64,000 nucleotides of DNA from Nocardioides sp. YR527. GTDB taxonomy: Bacteria > Actinomycetota > Actinomycetes > Propionibacteriales > Nocardioidaceae. The stretch covers positions 186,001 to 250,000 of the forward strand of contig NZ_FNFN01000005.1 in NCBI RefSeq assembly GCF_900101045.1. The letters are read 5' to 3'. The notes under the pieces were generated by a model. The model saw only the letters and a list, made by a program, of their open reading frames with translations, searched no databases and was not told the origin of the DNA. The translations under genes and the position numbers were made by a program. Of this stretch, positions 48,102 through 56,852 are shown in pieces (the first letter of the stretch is position 1; every line of letters begins with the position of its first letter).

Positions 48102-48584
48102 ATGGCTCCGTTGCTGATCCTGTCGGTCGTCACCGCCGTCGTCCTGCTCACCGGTGCGGGTGGCTCCAGGTCGTGGGCGCACGCCCTGCGCTACGGGCTC
48201 GCCGCGATGTTCACGGCCACCGGCGCCGCCCATTTCGTGGGGATGCGGGACGAGCTGATCGCGATGGTGCCGCCGGCGCTGCCCGAGCCCGGGCTGCTGG
48301 TGACGGTCACCGGCGTGCTCGAGCTCCTGGGTGCCGTCGGGCTGGTGTGGCGGCGTACGACCCGAGCGGCGGCGATCGCGCTCGGGCTGATGCTGATCGC
48401 GATGTTCCCCGCGAACGTGTACGCCGCGACCCACGGCCTCGCCACCGAGTGGCTCGACCACCTGGTGCCGCGCACGATCCTGCAGATCGTGTTCCTCGCC
48501 GCCGCCGTGGTCGTCGCCCGTGGTCATCACGCGCCGGCGACCACGGCCGCGACGGTCCATGGAGGTCTCAGAGCACCACGGTGA
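48102..48584 (+). CDS. DoxX family membrane protein
   Basis: A 160-residue integral membrane protein with four hydrophobic segments ('LLILSVVTAVVLLTGAG', 'ALRYGLAAMFTATGAAHFVG', 'GVLELLGAVGLVW', 'ALGLMLIAMFPANVYAA'), matching the DoxX/DoxX-like fold. GGGAGGAAGGGG before ATG 48102 is an excellent ribosome-binding site. Function in this family is poorly defined (redox or quinone-related). It is divergent from, and probably controlled by, the TetR gene. Its last 17 bases overlap the convergent aldehyde dehydrogenase gene. Confidence 0.82.
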   Translation: MAPLLILSVVTAVVLLTGAGGSRSWAHALRYGLAAMFTATGAAHFVGMRDELIAMVPPALPEPGLLVTVTGVLELLGAVGLVWRRTTRAAAIALGLMLIAMFPANVYAATHGLATEWLDHLVPRTILQIVFLAAAVVVARGHHAPATTAATVHGGLRAPR

Positions 48585-50031
48585 CGGTCTTGCTCTCGGT
48601 GTTGGCGAGGATCCCGTCGTAGCCGCACTCGCGGCCGACGCCCGACGACTTCAGGCCGCCCCAGGGCAGCTGGGGCATCAGCGGGGACCAGCCGTTGACC
48701 CCGATGGCCCCGGCCTGGAGTCCCGCCGACATCGTGTGGGCGCGGGCGAGGTCCCGGGTGTAGATCGTGCCGGCCAGGCCGTAGTCGGTGTCGTTGGCCA
48801 GGGCGAGCGCCTCCTCGTCGGAGTCGAACGGGATGACGGTGGCGACCGGTCCGAAGATCTCCTCGCGAGCGATCGTCATCTCGTTGGTGCCGGCGAAGAC
48901 GGTCGGTTCGACGAAGAAGCCCGCCTCCCCGAAGGCCTTGCCGCCGGCGACCAGCTTCGCGCCCTCCGACGAGCCCTTCCGTACGTAGCCGAGGACCCGG
49001 TCACGCTGGGTCGCGCTGACGAGCGGGCCGAGCGTGGTCTCCGGGGCGAACGGGTCACCGAGCACCTGAGACGAGGCCGCGCCGCCGAGGCCGTCCAGCA
49101 CGGCGTCGTACAGGGAGCGGTGGACGAACACCCGGCTGCCGGCGGCGCAGGTCTGGCCGGAGTTCGCGAAGACGCCCATGCCGATCGACGGGAACACCAG
49201 GTCCAGGTCGGCGTCCTCGCAGACGATCTGCGCGGACTTGCCGCCCAGCTCGAGAGTGGTGCGCTTGAAGGTGTCGGCGGTGACCTTCTGGATCTCCCGG
49301 CCGACCTCGGTCGACCCGGTGAAGCTGACCTTGTGCACACCCCGGTGCCGGACCAGGGCAGCCCCGGTGACCGACCCCTCGCCGGGCAGCACCTGGACGA
49401 CGCCTGCCGGGAAGCCGGCCTCCACGACCAGCCGCGCCAGGTGGAGGATCGAGAGCGAGGCGTCCTCGGCCGGCTTGATGATGACCGTGTTTCCGCAGGC
49501 CAGGGCGGGGGCGAGCTTCCAGCCGAGGATCATCAGCGGCGCGTTCCAGGGCACGATCGCGGCGATCACCCCGACGGGCTGACGCAGGGTGTAGGCGTGG
49601 GTCGGACGACCGAAGTAGCCGTCGTTGCCGATCTGCTCGCCGTTGATCTTGTCCGCCCAGCCCGCGTAGTAGCGCAGCGTGGCGACCAGGTTGGGCACGA
49701 ACAGCATCTGCGCCAGCCCGTTCGGGACGCCCATGTCGAGCGAGTCGAGGTCGGCCAGGACGGACGCGTCACGCTCGACGAGATCGGCCAGCCGATGGAT
49801 CAGGGCGGCCTTCCCGGACGGGGGTACGCCGGCCCAGTCCCCGTGCAGGGCGGACGTCGCCGCGGCGACCGCCCGGTCGACGTCCTCGGCCGAGGCCGCG
49901 GAGATCTCGGCCAGCGTGGCCCCGGTCGTCGGGTTGAGCGAGGTGAAGGTGCCGCCGGTCCCGGCGACGAAGGAGTCCCCGAGGAGGAGGTCGGTCGTGA
50001 GGTCGTGGGCGAGGTCGGGCGTGGTGGTCAT
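48568..50031 (-). CDS. Aldehyde dehydrogenase of the iac region
   Basis: A 487-residue NAD-dependent aldehyde dehydrogenase. The Glu is in 'TTLELGGKSAQIV', the nucleophile Cys in 'NSGQTCAAGSRVFV', and the cofactor loop in 'KVSFTGSTEVGREI'. The C-terminal 'PWGGLKSSGVGREC' suits phenylacetaldehyde- or betaine-aldehyde-type enzymes. AGGAG precedes ATG 50031. It follows the GMC oxidoreductase by 38 bases, and the pair has the same promoter element as the iac genes. A route tryptophol to indole-3-acetaldehyde to indole-3-acetate is therefore plausible. Choline to betaine via betaine aldehyde, feeding the pathway 20 kb away, is the alternative. Confidence 0.87.
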   Translation of the reverse strand: MTTTPDLAHDLTTDLLLGDSFVAGTGGTFTSLNPTTGATLAEISAASAEDVDRAVAAATSALHGDWAGVPPSGKAALIHRLADLVERDASVLADLDSLDMGVPNGLAQMLFVPNLVATLRYYAGWADKINGEQIGNDGYFGRPTHAYTLRQPVGVIAAIVPWNAPLMILGWKLAPALACGNTVIIKPAEDASLSILHLARLVVEAGFPAGVVQVLPGEGSVTGAALVRHRGVHKVSFTGSTEVGREIQKVTADTFKRTTLELGGKSAQIVCEDADLDLVFPSIGMGVFANSGQTCAAGSRVFVHRSLYDAVLDGLGGAASSQVLGDPFAPETTLGPLVSATQRDRVLGYVRKGSSEGAKLVAGGKAFGEAGFFVEPTVFAGTNEMTIAREEIFGPVATVIPFDSDEEALALANDTDYGLAGTIYTRDLARAHTMSAGLQAGAIGVNGWSPLMPQLPWGGLKSSGVGRECGYDGILANTESKTVTVVL

Positions 50032-50069
50032 GTGCGTGCTCCTGGTACGTACGGGGGATGGTGGCCGCG

Positions 50070-51569
50070 TCAGCGGCCGAGGATGATGTCGGCGGCACGT
50101 TCGGCGATCATCGCCGTCGGTGCGTTGGTGTTGCCGGTGGTGACCGCGGGCATCACGGAGGCGTCGGCCACCATGAGTCCCTCGACGCCGACGACGGCGA
50201 GATCCGGGGAGACGACGGCGTCGGCGTCCGTGCCCATCCGGCAGGTGCCCACCTGGTGGTGGTAGGTCTGTACGGAGCGCCGCACCCAGGCCTCGATGGC
50301 CTCGTCGCTGTCGTCGGTGCCGGGTCCGGGCTGGACCTCGTAGGCGCCCCACTCCTCGGCGAGCGGACCGGTCGCCGCGACCTGGCGGACCTGGCGTACG
50401 GAGGCGACCAGGGCGGCGACGTCGCGAGGGTCGCTGAGCACGCCGTAGTCGATGAGCGGCTCGACCTCCGGGTCGGTGCTCGCGATCGACACGGTTCCGG
50501 TGCTCCGGGGCCGGATCAGGGCCGCGTGCAGGGTGAAGCCGGACGGTGGACCGGTCATCTCCGGGTCGTAGTAGAACGGGATGGAGAAGTTGATCGGCTG
50601 GGTGTCGGGGACCGGCAGCGCCGGATCCGACTTCCAGAACCAGTGGGTCTGGGTGACCGGCTGCAAGGGCTGGGGCGGGTCGATCTCGCGCCTCTCGGTG
50701 CCGAAGATGACCGGGACCAGCCAGTGGTCCTGGAGGTTCGCGCCCACACCCGGCAGGTCGGCGAGGACCGGGATGCCCAGCGCCTCGAGATCCTTCGCCG
50801 GACCGATGCCGCTGCGCAGCAGCACCCCGGGTGAGGCGAGCGCTCCCGCCGCGAGGACGATCCGATCCGCCTCGATCGTGCGGCGCTCGCCGTCGATGAG
50901 GACGACGGCGCCGGTGGCACGACCGTCGGTGACGACGACGCGGTCGACGAGCGCACCGGTCAGGAGCGTGAGGTTCGGGTGGTCGAGCACGTCACGCACG
51001 TACGCCGCCCACGTCGAGAGGCGCTTGCCGTCACGCAGGTTCAGCTGCATCCGGGAGACGCCGTCCTGGTCACCGGTGTTGTAGTCCTCCACGAGCGGGA
51101 GGCCGGTGGCGACCGCGGAGTCGATGATCGCCTGCTGGATGGGGGAGAGGTCCGGCGTCACGCGGTCCATGAAGCCCTCGCCGGTCTCGAGGTTCGTCTC
51201 GATCCGGTCGAAGACCGGCCTCACCTCGTCCCAGGCCCAGCCCTTGTTGCCGGCTTCGGCCCAGCCGTCGTAGTCCCAGGCGGTGCCGCGCACCCAGATC
51301 GTGCCGTTGAGCTGGCCCGAGCCGCCGACGACCTTGCCGCGCGGGGACATGATCCGCCGGTCCCGGGCGTGCGTCTGGGGCGTACTGGACCAGCCCCAGT
51401 TCTCCGGGCCGCCCCACAGCTCGCCGACGCGGGAGAGGTCGTGGACGGCCGGGTTGGTGTCCATCCCGCCGGCCTCGACGAGGGTGACCCGGAGACCCGC
51501 GTCCAGCAGCCGGCGGGTCAGGACGGAGCCGGCGGTGCCCGCTCCGAGGATGAGAATGTCGGTGGTCAA
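50070..51569 (-). CDS. GMC family oxidoreductase (alcohol/choline dehydrogenase-like)
   Basis: A 499-residue FAD enzyme of the glucose-methanol-choline family. The N-terminal dinucleotide motif is 'ILILGAGTAGSVLTRRLLDAG', GMC signature 1 is 'SPRGKVVGGSGQLNGTIWVRG', signature 2 is 'GALASPGVLLRSGIG', and the catalytic His region is 'TYHHQVGTCRMG' with a C-terminal 'MPAVTTGNTNAPTAM'. Such enzymes oxidise primary alcohols to aldehydes. It forms a two-gene operon with the aldehyde dehydrogenase. Its promoter carries the 17-bp element seen at four other iac-region promoters, so the alcohol is probably an indole-acetate precursor; choline cannot be excluded. Confidence 0.88.
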   Translation of the reverse strand: MTTDILILGAGTAGSVLTRRLLDAGLRVTLVEAGGMDTNPAVHDLSRVGELWGGPENWGWSSTPQTHARDRRIMSPRGKVVGGSGQLNGTIWVRGTAWDYDGWAEAGNKGWAWDEVRPVFDRIETNLETGEGFMDRVTPDLSPIQQAIIDSAVATGLPLVEDYNTGDQDGVSRMQLNLRDGKRLSTWAAYVRDVLDHPNLTLLTGALVDRVVVTDGRATGAVVLIDGERRTIEADRIVLAAGALASPGVLLRSGIGPAKDLEALGIPVLADLPGVGANLQDHWLVPVIFGTERREIDPPQPLQPVTQTHWFWKSDPALPVPDTQPINFSIPFYYDPEMTGPPSGFTLHAALIRPRSTGTVSIASTDPEVEPLIDYGVLSDPRDVAALVASVRQVRQVAATGPLAEEWGAYEVQPGPGTDDSDEAIEAWVRRSVQTYHHQVGTCRMGTDADAVVSPDLAVVGVEGLMVADASVMPAVTTGNTNAPTAMIAERAADIILGR

Positions 51570-51631
51570 CTGCCGGCTCCTGTCACATGAACGGATGGGG
51601 GTCCGAGAGAGGTGCTGCGGTGCGCAGGATC

Positions 51632-51697
51632 ACGCTAGAAGTGGTGCTCGAGGGCTCACTATGGGGACAAGGTGCAGCGGGCTAAGGGTTTCCCCGA
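51632..51697 (-). promoter_or_regulatory. GMC-aldehyde dehydrogenase promoter with iac-region 17-bp element
   Basis: On the minus strand TCGGGGAAACCCTTAGC (51697 to 51681) matches the iac-region element with three differences from the iacG copy. A TAGCGT -10 box (51637 to 51632) starts 60 bases downstream, predicting transcription from about 51625. Orientation and spacing equal those at the other iac-region promoters. Confidence 0.65.
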
Positions 51698-51713
51698 CCC
51701 CGGCGCCCGTACC

Positions 51714-52664
51714 TCAGTAGAGCTCGATCAGCAGGCGGTCGCTGGTGGCGCGTGAGACGCAGAGGGCCAGCTGGCTCTCCCGGTCGGTGGCGGTGAGGCA
51801 GTTGTCGCGGTGGTCGACGGTGCCCTCCAGCAGGCCGGAGACGCAGGATCCGCAGACGCCTTCCTCGCAGGACTTGAAGACCTCGACGCCGTTGTCCTCG
51901 AGCACGCCGAGGATGGAGCGGTCCGTCGGGACCTCGAAGGTCTCGCCGGTGTCGAGCTCGACGGTGAACGCGCGGTCCTCGCTGGTGTCGACCTCGGCGG
52001 CGACGAAGTTCTCCAGGTGCACCCGGGCCTCGCCGACCGCCTCTGCGAACGTGGCGACGACCTGGTCCATGAAGCCCTGCGGGCCACAGGTGTAGACGTG
52101 GCTGCGGGCGGTGAGCCCGGGGACGACCGTGGCGAGGACCTCCGGGTGCCGGTCCCTCGGCACACCGAGGTGGATCCGGACCCGGTCGCGGAACTCGGCG
52201 CGGCCCTCCAGGAGGCCGACGAACGCGGCCTCCTCGCGGGAGCGGGCGAAGTAGTGGAGCTCGAACTCAGCGCCACGGCTGTGCAGGTCGTACGCCATCG
52301 AGAGCAGCGGCGTGATGCCGATGCCGCCCGCGACGAGGACGTGCCGGTCGGCGTCGTCGGCGACCGCGAGCAGGTTGCGCGGCTTGCTCACCTTGAGGTG
52401 GTCACCGACCCGGACCTCGTGGATCGCCGCCGAGCCGCCCCGCGACGCGGGCTCCCGCTTGACCGCGATGAGGATCGACTCGGGATCGTCCGGCGGCATG
52501 CACAACGAGTACTGGCGGAGCATGCCGGTCGGTCCGACCACGTCGATGTGCGAGCCCGCCGGATAGGGCTTGAGGGCCTGGCCGTCGGCCCGCACCATCC
52601 GCAGGGTGCGGATGTCCGGTGCCTCCTCGGCGATGTCGACGACACGGAAGACGATGTTCGTCAT
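51714..52664 (-). CDS. iacF: Indole-3-acetate degradation reductase (PDR/VanB type)
   Basis: A 316-residue reductase of the phthalate-dioxygenase-reductase class, passing electrons from NAD(P)H through FMN to a C-terminal 2Fe-2S ferredoxin. 'GSHIDVVGPTGMLRQYSLC' binds flavin, 'VLVAGGIGITPLLSMAYDL' and 'TCGPQGFMDQVV' bind nucleotide. The cluster cysteines lie in 'SCEEGVCGSCVSG' with a last one in 'LALCVSRA'. It is the natural partner of the Rieske pair iacCD. It is the last gene of the iacABCDEF operon, 31 bases after iacE. The name rests on the gene set and order. Confidence 0.82.
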   Translation of the reverse strand: MTNIVFRVVDIAEEAPDIRTLRMVRADGQALKPYPAGSHIDVVGPTGMLRQYSLCMPPDDPESILIAVKREPASRGGSAAIHEVRVGDHLKVSKPRNLLAVADDADRHVLVAGGIGITPLLSMAYDLHSRGAEFELHYFARSREEAAFVGLLEGRAEFRDRVRIHLGVPRDRHPEVLATVVPGLTARSHVYTCGPQGFMDQVVATFAEAVGEARVHLENFVAAEVDTSEDRAFTVELDTGETFEVPTDRSILGVLEDNGVEVFKSCEEGVCGSCVSGLLEGTVDHRDNCLTATDRESQLALCVSRATSDRLLIELY

Positions 52665-52695
52665 CGGGTGCTCCTGATGGTGTTCGGTGTGCGGG

Positions 52696-53442
52696 TCAGC
52701 GGAGGTGGAGACCGCCGTTGGCGTCCCAGCAGGCGCCGGTGACGGACGCGGCGTCCGGTGAGGCGAGGAGGGCGACCATGTCGGCGATGAAGCGCATGCT
52801 CCCGAGGCGGCCGACCGGGATACCGGCCACGAGCCCGTCGAGCCCGTCGCCGAGGAGCTCGCGGACCATCGGGCTGTCCTGGGGACCGGGGGAGACCGCG
52901 TTGACCGTGACCCCGCGAGCCGCGAGCTCCCGGGCGAAGACCTTCGTCGCGGACAGCACCGCGCCCTTGGAGGAGGCGTAGTGCCCGCCGGTGGCGGTGC
53001 CGCCGTTCTGGCCGGCCAGCGAGGCGATGTTCACGATCCGGCCGTAGCCGGTCTCGGCCATCGCGGTCCCGAAGACCTGGCAGGCGTAGAAGGTGCCGTT
53101 GAGGTTGACCCGCATGACCTGGTCCAGCTCGTCCGGGGTGATCTCGAGCAGCGGCCGCGCCTGGGTGCGGGCGGCGTTGTTGACGAGGACCTCGACGCTG
53201 CCGAGATCGGCCACGACCGCGGCGTACAGCTTCTCGACGGCCGTCCGCTCGCCGACGTCCACGGTGTAGGCCCGCGCGTCTGGTCCTTGCGCGGCGAGCT
53301 CGGCGGCGAGCTCGGTCGCCGCCTCGGCCGAGATGTCGGCGATCGCGACCCGGTGCCCGCCGGCGTGCAGCCGGCGGGCGATCTCGCGGCCGAGACCGGT
53401 CGCCCCGCCGGTGACGACGGCGACCGGTGCCTGGGCGCTCAC
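52696..53442 (-). CDS. iacE: Indole-3-acetate degradation SDR dehydrogenase
   Basis: A 248-residue classical SDR. The cofactor motif is 'VVTGGATGLGREIARRL', the catalytic Ser is in 'IVNIASLAGQ', and Tyr-x3-Lys is in 'GHYASSKGAVL'. In the iac pathway IacE is proposed to act on the hydroxylated indole-acetate formed by IacA on the way to dioxindole-3-acetate. GTG 53442 overlaps the iacD stop by four bases, which fixes the start and rules out the longer upstream reading. Confidence 0.82.
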   Translation of the reverse strand: MSAQAPVAVVTGGATGLGREIARRLHAGGHRVAIADISAEAATELAAELAAQGPDARAYTVDVGERTAVEKLYAAVVADLGSVEVLVNNAARTQARPLLEITPDELDQVMRVNLNGTFYACQVFGTAMAETGYGRIVNIASLAGQNGGTATGGHYASSKGAVLSATKVFARELAARGVTVNAVSPGPQDSPMVRELLGDGLDGLVAGIPVGRLGSMRFIADMVALLASPDAASVTGACWDANGGLHLR

Positions 53443-53966
53443 AGCAGGAACCCGGCCGCGGGGACCGCGTCGTCGGCGTCGACGAGGCGGACGACCTTGC
53501 GGACGATCCGGTCCTCCTCGGGGGTCGCGCCGAGCCGGATCACGTGGTCCACCTCGCCGGCCCACAGGTCGTGGCTGCCGCGCTTGTACGCGACCAGGAC
53601 CTGGGCGGCGCGCAGCGACACCTCCTCGTCGGAGACGGCGGCCGGCACGAAGCGGGAGACCGTGCGTACGGTCGTGGCGGCGTCGACGGCCGCGATGGCG
53701 AAGCCCTCGGTCATCCGGGCCACGCGCAGCCGCCGCATCCGGGCGTCGTCGTAGACCATGTTCAAGATGTCGTCGAAGGACTCGGCGTCGCGGTCGATCG
53801 GGATGACGTAGACCGCGTCGTCGCTGTAGAGCGCCTGCCAGGTCTCGTAGTCCTTGGCGTCGAGGACGGCGGCCTCGCGCCAGACCAGCTCGATCGCGCG
53901 GACCACCCGCGGGTCGGCCACGGACAGCACCGGGGCGGGCATGGTCACAGCAACGGTCTCAGTCAT
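53439..53966 (-). CDS. iacD: Indole-3-acetate degradation Rieske dioxygenase, small subunit
   Basis: A 175-residue small (beta) subunit of a ring-hydroxylating dioxygenase, with the SnoaL-like cone fold and no metal. Family features are 'FWREAAVLDAKDYETWQALY'-like N-terminal sequence (here 'VWREAAVLDAKDYETWQAL'), 'YVIPIDRDAE' and 'MRRLRVARMTEGFAIA'. It stabilises the IacC trimer. The gene overlaps the 3' end of iacC by 8 bases and iacE by four, as in obligate complexes. Confidence 0.85.
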   Translation of the reverse strand: MTETVAVTMPAPVLSVADPRVVRAIELVWREAAVLDAKDYETWQALYSDDAVYVIPIDRDAESFDDILNMVYDDARMRRLRVARMTEGFAIAAVDAATTVRTVSRFVPAAVSDEEVSLRAAQVLVAYKRGSHDLWAGEVDHVIRLGATPEEDRIVRKVVRLVDADDAVPAAGFLL

Positions 53967-55257
53967 CGCTCATCATCTGCTTCCACTGCTGGTACGCGGC
54001 ACGCATGCCGGTCTCGTCGGTCACGTGGCTGGTGGGCCAGCCCTGGTCGGACGGCTTCTCGCGGCCCAGGCCGCGGTTGACCATGATCGGCATCTCGGGT
54101 GCGCCCTGGGCGCCGCGCTGGACGCGGTCCCAGCCCTCGGAGTCGTCCGGGGTGCCGAAGCCGAAGGGGCCCTGGAAGTGCTCGTGGGCGCGCAGCCGCT
54201 CCCGGTTGACCGGGTCCACGATCTCGGCCGGGCCGTCGGGGCCGAGGGCGACGTGCTCGACGTAGGTCTCGTTCACGCTGATCGGCCGGAGCACGCGGAG
54301 GAAGGAGATCGACATCGACACGTTCGGGAACAGGTTGAGGTTGAACCCGGTGCCGTGCACCGCCCGGACCAGCCGGCGGATCTCGGCCTCCTCGACCCCG
54401 CGCTCACGGAGGTCGGCGACCAGCGGGTCGAACCGGGGCTGCAGCGGCTCGCTGCCGTCGTCGGTCTCCAGGTCGGAGTGCTCGGGCACCATCTGCATCA
54501 CCGAGTGGCCGTTGCCGAGGTCGTGCGTGACCGCCGTCGGGTCGGTCATGAACGACATCATCTCGGCGGTCTCGGCGTCGACCGAGGCCATCCAGGAGCG
54601 GTGCACGATCGGGAAGTGGTAGCCGTCGGTGGTGTTCTCGAGCTGGATCTTCCAGTTGCCCTTGAACTTGAACTGGTGGGTGCCGATCACCTTGATCGGG
54701 TAGCCGCCGCCCTGCGCCATGAACCGGTCGATCCAGAGCTTCACGTCGCCGAGGAAGTCCTCGAGCGGCTCGATGTCCAGGGCGTTCGTCGCGAAGACCA
54801 TCCCGCCGTAGGACTCGGTGCGCAGCTTCTTCAGGCCGAGCCCGGACTTGTCCATCACGCCCTCGTAGCCCTCGGGGTACGGGATGCCGCGCAGCTGGCC
54901 GTCGAGGCCGTAGGACCACGCGTGGTAGGGGCAGGTGAAGCCGTTGGCGTGGCCGGAGCGCTGCTCGCACAGCGAGGCACCGCGGTGCCGGCAGCGGTTG
55001 ACCATCGTGTGGATGTTGCCCTTGCGGTCGCGGGTCACGATGACCGGCTGCCTGCCGACGTACGTCGACTTGAAGCTGCCGGCCTTCGGCAGCTCGGACT
55101 CGTGGGCGACCCAGACCCAGGTGCTCTCGAAGACCTTCGTCATCTCCTGCTCGAAGATCTCCGGGTCGGTGTACATCCGCCCGGCGACCCGGTCCTCGAG
55201 CACCAGGTCGGCAGGGGGCAGGTCGTGAACGGTCTCGGCCGTGAAGTCGGTGGTCAT
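53959..55257 (-). CDS. iacC: Indole-3-acetate degradation Rieske dioxygenase, large subunit
   Basis: A 432-residue terminal oxygenase alpha subunit. The Rieske site is in 'CRHRGASLCEQ' and 'CPYHAWSYGLDG'. The mononuclear iron ligands lie in 'ENTTDGYHFPIVHRSW'. In characterised iac clusters IacC/IacD convert dioxindole-3-acetate to catechol. The subunit is normal length and complete. Its ATG overlaps the iacB stop (ATGA). The naphthalene-type architecture alone would be ambiguous, but iacA, iacB, iacE, iacF, iacG and iacH homologues around it favour this role. Confidence 0.85.
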   Translation of the reverse strand: MTTDFTAETVHDLPPADLVLEDRVAGRMYTDPEIFEQEMTKVFESTWVWVAHESELPKAGSFKSTYVGRQPVIVTRDRKGNIHTMVNRCRHRGASLCEQRSGHANGFTCPYHAWSYGLDGQLRGIPYPEGYEGVMDKSGLGLKKLRTESYGGMVFATNALDIEPLEDFLGDVKLWIDRFMAQGGGYPIKVIGTHQFKFKGNWKIQLENTTDGYHFPIVHRSWMASVDAETAEMMSFMTDPTAVTHDLGNGHSVMQMVPEHSDLETDDGSEPLQPRFDPLVADLRERGVEEAEIRRLVRAVHGTGFNLNLFPNVSMSISFLRVLRPISVNETYVEHVALGPDGPAEIVDPVNRERLRAHEHFQGPFGFGTPDDSEGWDRVQRGAQGAPEMPIMVNRGLGREKPSDQGWPTSHVTDETGMRAAYQQWKQMMSDD

Positions 55258-55646
55258 CGGGCTGCGTCCTTCGTGGGGTCCTCGTACTCGCGTGGGGTGA
55301 GGGCGCGGCCGATCCGCGCCTCGATCTTGGCGAACTTCCAGAGCTTCCAGGGGCTCGTGCCGACGGTGATGGTCCGCAGCAGGCCGCAGGCCTCCTTGAC
55401 CGTCTCCTGGGCGTCGACGTCGCAGAGCAGGTAGCAGGTCCAGGGCCAGCCGTCGGAGGGGCCGACCATGTGGGAGTCGTCGTCGATGTCGCCGATGAAG
55501 TCGACCCCGGGCAGCGCCTTGATGCCGTCCATCAGGCCGACGAACGCGGTCCAGACGTCGCCGGGCTCGACCCCGCCCTCGGGCAGGTCGAAGAAGTTCT
55601 GGTTGATGCCGATGCAGAACAGGACGCGGAGCGGCGGTGTGCTCAC
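55254..55646 (-). CDS. iacB: IacB-like small protein of the indole-acetate cluster
   Basis: A 130-residue soluble protein without a recognised catalytic domain. It starts 'RVLFCIGINQNFFDLPEGG', has an acidic middle ('FIGDIDDDSHMVGPSDGWPW') and ends with a basic helix ('WKLWKFAKIEARIGRALT'). Size and position between iacA and iacC match IacB, whose biochemical role was not settled as far as I know. GTG 55646 has AGGAG 8 bases upstream. The naming depends on context more than on motif identity. Confidence 0.7.
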   Translation of the reverse strand: MSTPPLRVLFCIGINQNFFDLPEGGVEPGDVWTAFVGLMDGIKALPGVDFIGDIDDDSHMVGPSDGWPWTCYLLCDVDAQETVKEACGLLRTITVGTSPWKLWKFAKIEARIGRALTPREYEDPTKDAAR

Positions 55647-55674
55647 GGGCGGTCTCCTCTCGGGTAGGGGTGGC

Positions 55675-56820
55675 TCACTGGAAGCCGGGGACGGTGGGCG
55701 GCTGGCCCATCAGCACGGCGCCGGCGGCGTCGTACATCGCGGGGCCGAGGAACGCGTGCTGTTGGGGGACCAGGGCGTCACCGAGCAGCCACTGCAGGGG
55801 ATGGCCCGTGCTGATCGCCCCGGTGCCGGACAGGTGGATCACCTGGTTCACGACCTCGGCCGCCGTCTTCGCGAGGTGCGTCGCGGAGAGCCGCAGCTGG
55901 GCGTTCTGCCGGCTCGTGGCCGGGTCGCCGGCGAGGACGGTCTGCCAGGTCTCCTCGCTGACCTCGAAGAAGTACGCCCGGGCGGAGCGCAGGTTCGCCT
56001 CCGCCTCCGCCAGACCGATCCGGTAGTAGGCGCGGTCGGCCAGCTTCGGCGCTCCGGTGACGCCGGTACGTCCGGCCCCGACCTCGGTGGCGAAGTCGAG
56101 GGCGGACCGGGCGACGCCGGCGCCGACGACGGCGAGCACCTGGGCGGCGTACGCGAGGGTGGGGTAGCGGTAGAGCGGCTCGTCCACGGTCGGCTCGCCC
56201 CCGCGGATGAAGGTCCACTCGCGCGGCACCTCGACATGGTCGACGGCGAGGTCGAACGAGCCGGTGCCCTTCATCCCGACGACGTCCCACTCCTGCACGA
56301 TCTCGACCTGGTCGGGCCGCAGCAGGGCGGTACGCGGCTTCCCGGCCGTCGAGTCGTCGCCGGGGATGCCGACGCCGAGGATGTCGGCGCCCATGCAGCC
56401 ACTGGCGAACTTCCAGCGGCCGTTGACCAGGAAGCCGGCCTCGGTCGGCTCGGCGTGCTGGACGGGGAACAGCCCGCCGGCGAAGCACACGTCCGGGCCG
56501 TCGGCGTAGAGCTCGGCCTGGGTCTCGAGCGGAAGAGCGGCGAGGTAGACCAGCGCCGAGCCGAAGCTCGCGACCCAGCCGGTGGAGCCGTCCACCGCCG
56601 CGATCCGCTCGATCCGCCTCAGGAACTCCGCGGGCGGCAGCGGATCGCCGCCGAACCGCTTCGGCGTCGAGGCGCGGTAGATACCGGTCTCCTTGAGCCG
56701 GGCCACGAAGTTCGGCGACACATAGCGCTGGTCGCGGAACTCCTGCCGGCGGCTGGTGAGCTCCACCAGGACGTCCTCGAGCGGGACCGTCGCTGGACGG
56801 CTCTCCTGGGTCTGGACCAT
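55675..56820 (-). CDS. iacA: Indole-3-acetate monooxygenase (acyl-CoA dehydrogenase-like flavoprotein)
   Basis: A 381-residue group D flavin monooxygenase with the acyl-CoA dehydrogenase fold, using reduced flavin supplied by a separate reductase (IacG). Typical pieces are 'TGIYRASTPKRFGGDPLPPAEF', 'VAAVDGSTGWVASFGSA'-like substrate-side sequence, 'GRWKFASGCMGADILGVG' and the C-terminal 'IHLSGTGAISTGHPLQWLLGDA'. IacA starts auxin breakdown by hydroxylating indole-3-acetate at C2. ATG 56820 follows GAGGAG; a longer upstream reading has no site. It is the first gene of iacABCDEF and divergent from the sensor kinase. Confidence 0.84.
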   Translation of the reverse strand: MVQTQESRPATVPLEDVLVELTSRRQEFRDQRYVSPNFVARLKETGIYRASTPKRFGGDPLPPAEFLRRIERIAAVDGSTGWVASFGSALVYLAALPLETQAELYADGPDVCFAGGLFPVQHAEPTEAGFLVNGRWKFASGCMGADILGVGIPGDDSTAGKPRTALLRPDQVEIVQEWDVVGMKGTGSFDLAVDHVEVPREWTFIRGGEPTVDEPLYRYPTLAYAAQVLAVVGAGVARSALDFATEVGAGRTGVTGAPKLADRAYYRIGLAEAEANLRSARAYFFEVSEETWQTVLAGDPATSRQNAQLRLSATHLAKTAAEVVNQVIHLSGTGAISTGHPLQWLLGDALVPQQHAFLGPAMYDAAGAVLMGQPPTVPGFQ

Positions 56821-56852
56821 CGGTTGCTCCTCATCGATCGGGTCTGCCCCCG

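Noticed and set aside
53959..55257. Second betaine- or stachydrine-type demethylase for the Rieske protein at 53959-55257
   Set aside because: It has a ring-hydroxylating small-subunit partner and the 'DGYHFPIVH' iron motif of aromatic dioxygenases, unlike the betaine-type 'ECHHCDASH' motif of GbcA.
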